Position numbers and translations under genes: made by a program. Shown in pieces: positions 62,740 through 64,000 of a stretch of 64,000 nt of DNA (the first letter of the stretch is position 1; each line of letters opens with the position of its first letter). The notes under the pieces are model-generated. The model was not told the DNA's origin, searched no databases, and saw only the letters and a program-made list of their open reading frames with translations. Source of the stretch: Prolixibacter sp. NT017 (GTDB lineage Bacteria; Bacteroidota; Bacteroidia; Bacteroidales; Prolixibacteraceae); contig NZ_BLAV01000001.1 in assembly GCF_009617875.1 (NCBI RefSeq), positions 3,968,001-4,032,000 on the forward strand, given 5' to 3'.

Positions 62740-63495
62740 ATGAAAAAGATTATTGTGCTGGCAACGCTTGCAATAACGTTGTTTTCATGTCATCCCAGTC
62801 GTCAGAGAGATGCTCAAATCTCCTTCAAGCTAAAAGACATTCATCAGCAGGATTACTACTATAAAGTTCACATTGCCTATCCGTTAATCGAAAGTTACTG
62901 GTCGAATTGTCGGTTCGAAGACACGTTTAACCGCGAAATGATCAGCTTCGCCGACAGTACTTTGGCTGAATTTCAGGGTAAAGAACTGGCGGAAAAGAAA
63001 CAGGTTGTCGATCAGGCGTTAAAAGAAAGTCCGAATCCCCGCCCTGGATATCGTTACGAAATGTCGCTCACCCATCAGTGGTTCAATATCTACAATGGGA
63101 TGCTCAGTCTTCGTTTCAAGAAATACGAATACGCGTTGGGAGCTCACGGAAATACATGGTTTATTTGCTACAACTTTTCAGCTTCCGATAATCGTTTTCT
63201 TACCATCGACGACATCATTGACCGTTCGACACCAGAAAAATTGCAGGAACTGGCAGAGATTATTTCCCAATATCTCGATAATCCGGAAGATTGCTTTGCG
63301 GTAACAGCCGATGATTTGGACAACGATTTTCAGAATGTCAACTTCACCAATGATGACATTATTTTTTCGTTTGCCAACTATCAGATTGGGCCGTATGCCT
63401 GTGGAACGGCTATTGTTCATATACCAATTGAGGTGTTGAAAAAGAAGGATTTGATACAGCCTGAATTTTTAAAAATGCTTCAGCCCGACGAATAA
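62740..63495 (+). CDS. DUF3298-domain lipoprotein
   Basis: A 251-residue lipoprotein with the lipobox at LFSCHP. The mature part has YPLIESYWSNCRFEDTFNRE, then GMLSLRFKKYEYALGAHGN and LTIDDIID, and DDIIFSFANYQIGPYACGTAIVHIP. These are the DUF4163/DUF3298 arrangement known from B. subtilis RsiV and similar lysozyme-binding or envelope proteins. Whether it binds lysozyme is unknown. Confidence 0.85.
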   Translation: MKKIIVLATLAITLFSCHPSRQRDAQISFKLKDIHQQDYYYKVHIAYPLIESYWSNCRFEDTFNREMISFADSTLAEFQGKELAEKKQVVDQALKESPNPRPGYRYEMSLTHQWFNIYNGMLSLRFKKYEYALGAHGNTWFICYNFSASDNRFLTIDDIIDRSTPEKLQELAEIISQYLDNPEDCFAVTADDLDNDFQNVNFTNDDIIFSFANYQIGPYACGTAIVHIPIEVLKKKDLIQPEFLKMLQPDE

Positions 63496-63593
63496 GATAC
63501 CCGATTTCATACTTTTATCTGATTCAGGTAGCAAACGTTTAACGCCCATATCATAAAGGTTTACTACCTTTCAGGGAAAATTCTCTCCTATCC

Positions 63594-64000
63594 ATGGTGA
63601 CACTTACACAACTCGAATACATCGTAGCCGTCGATACGTATCGTCATTTTGCGACTGCAGCCGAAAAAAAGTTCATTACCCAGCCTACGCTGAGTATGCA
63701 AATCAAGAAAATGGAGGATGAGCTGGGTGTCATCATTTTCGACCGGAGTAAACAGCCCATTATTCCGACCGATGTGGGGCGTAAAATTATTGAACAGGCC
63801 CGACAAATTTTATTCGAGGCAAGTAAAATCAACACCATCATCGATGATTTTCGTGGCGAAGTGAGCGGAACGTTGAAAATCGGGATCATTCCAACATTAA
63901 CGCCCTACCTTCTGCCTCTTTTCATTGGCGAATTCTCGAAGAAATATCCCAACATCGATATCTATGTGGAAGAATATTATACACACATCATCGAAGATAA
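63594..64000 (+). CDS. LysR-family regulator, OxyR-like, N-terminal part
   Basis: The first 135 codons of a gene that runs off the right edge. The N-terminal LysR HTH is clear: MVTLTQLEYIVAVDTYRHFA, TAAEKKFITQPTLSMQIKKM, then ELGVIIFDRSK. The effector domain begins TLKIGIIPTLTPYLLPLFIG. The TLTQLEYIVAVD opening and PTLTPYLLP are typical of OxyR. The redox cysteines lie beyond the window, so OxyR is probable but not proven. TACCTTTC at 63563-63570 resembles a -7 element. Confidence 0.85.
   Translation, partial: MVTLTQLEYIVAVDTYRHFATAAEKKFITQPTLSMQIKKMEDELGVIIFDRSKQPIIPTDVGRKIIEQARQILFEASKINTIIDDFRGEVSGTLKIGIIPTLTPYLLPLFIGEFSKKYPNIDIYVEEYYTHIIED

Overview
The window looks like chromosomal DNA of a member of the Bacteroidota, most likely an anaerobic or facultative Bacteroidia of the Marinilabiliales/Prolixibacteraceae type (the family is inference). 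Reasons: promoters of the TAnnTTTG (-7) type; an S16 protein with a long Ala/Glu tail; a giant PKD-repeat surface protein with a type IX sorting domain next to a PorP/SprF partner; head-GIN (DUF2807), DUF302, DUF2202 and DUF3298 proteins; methylmalonyl-CoA mutase as a two-gene operon; and few Shine-Dalgarno sites. I see no rRNA, tRNA, CRISPR array, insertion sequence or prophage.

Layout. 1-5.1 kb (minus): start of a DUF58 protein, thioredoxin, the replicative polymerase DnaE and a lipoprotein. 5.3-7.4 kb (plus): rpsP, rimM and a DUF2807 protein. 7.4-7.7 kb: a gene-free stretch with a strict 22-bp degenerate repeat. 7.7-11.2 kb: threonylcarbamoyl-AMP synthase and DapD (minus), a surface protein and a PLP dehydratase (plus). 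11.2-22.9 kb (minus): PorP/SprF and a 3,544-residue SprB-like protein. 23.7-26.1 kb: a DUF6146-like lipoprotein, RibD and PrmC.

26.1-36.8 kb (minus) is a coherent molybdenum/sulfur block. A Psr/Phs-type molybdopterin oxidoreductase (catalytic, Fe-S and NrfD subunits) is followed by two half-size YeeE/YedE sulfur transporters and a rhodanese-like protein. After a leader that I read as a Moco riboswitch with its own intrinsic terminator come the cofactor genes: a MobB-like GTPase, moeA, a compact moaA, moaC and a MOSC-Mog fusion. mobA lies just upstream of the reductase. The reductase needs the cofactor and the cofactor genes appear to sense it.

36.9-44.4 kb: recX, prfB with the classical programmed +1 frameshift, a HAD phosphatase, an ArsC-like protein, and mutA-mutB behind a long leader with a perfect 21-bp palindrome. 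44.7-49.5 kb: a double-DUF2202 lipoprotein, a DUF302 protein, a subtilisin-like lipoprotein and an unknown lipoprotein with an Arg/Gly tail.

49.7-57.5 kb (plus) is the best candidate for an undescribed system: a LuxR-type regulator with a degenerate receiver, then a tight six-gene operon. It encodes a PqqD-like peptide-binding protein, an ATP-grasp ligase, an alanine-racemase-fold decarboxylase, a fusion of a urea-transporter membrane domain to an M23 peptidase, a TPR/beta-barrel outer-membrane protein and a TPR protein. Together these would span cytoplasm, inner membrane, periplasm and outer membrane. 58.4-64 kb: a Tat-exported TIM-barrel protein, an MBL hydrolase, Mpl, two lipoproteins and the start of an OxyR-like LysR regulator.
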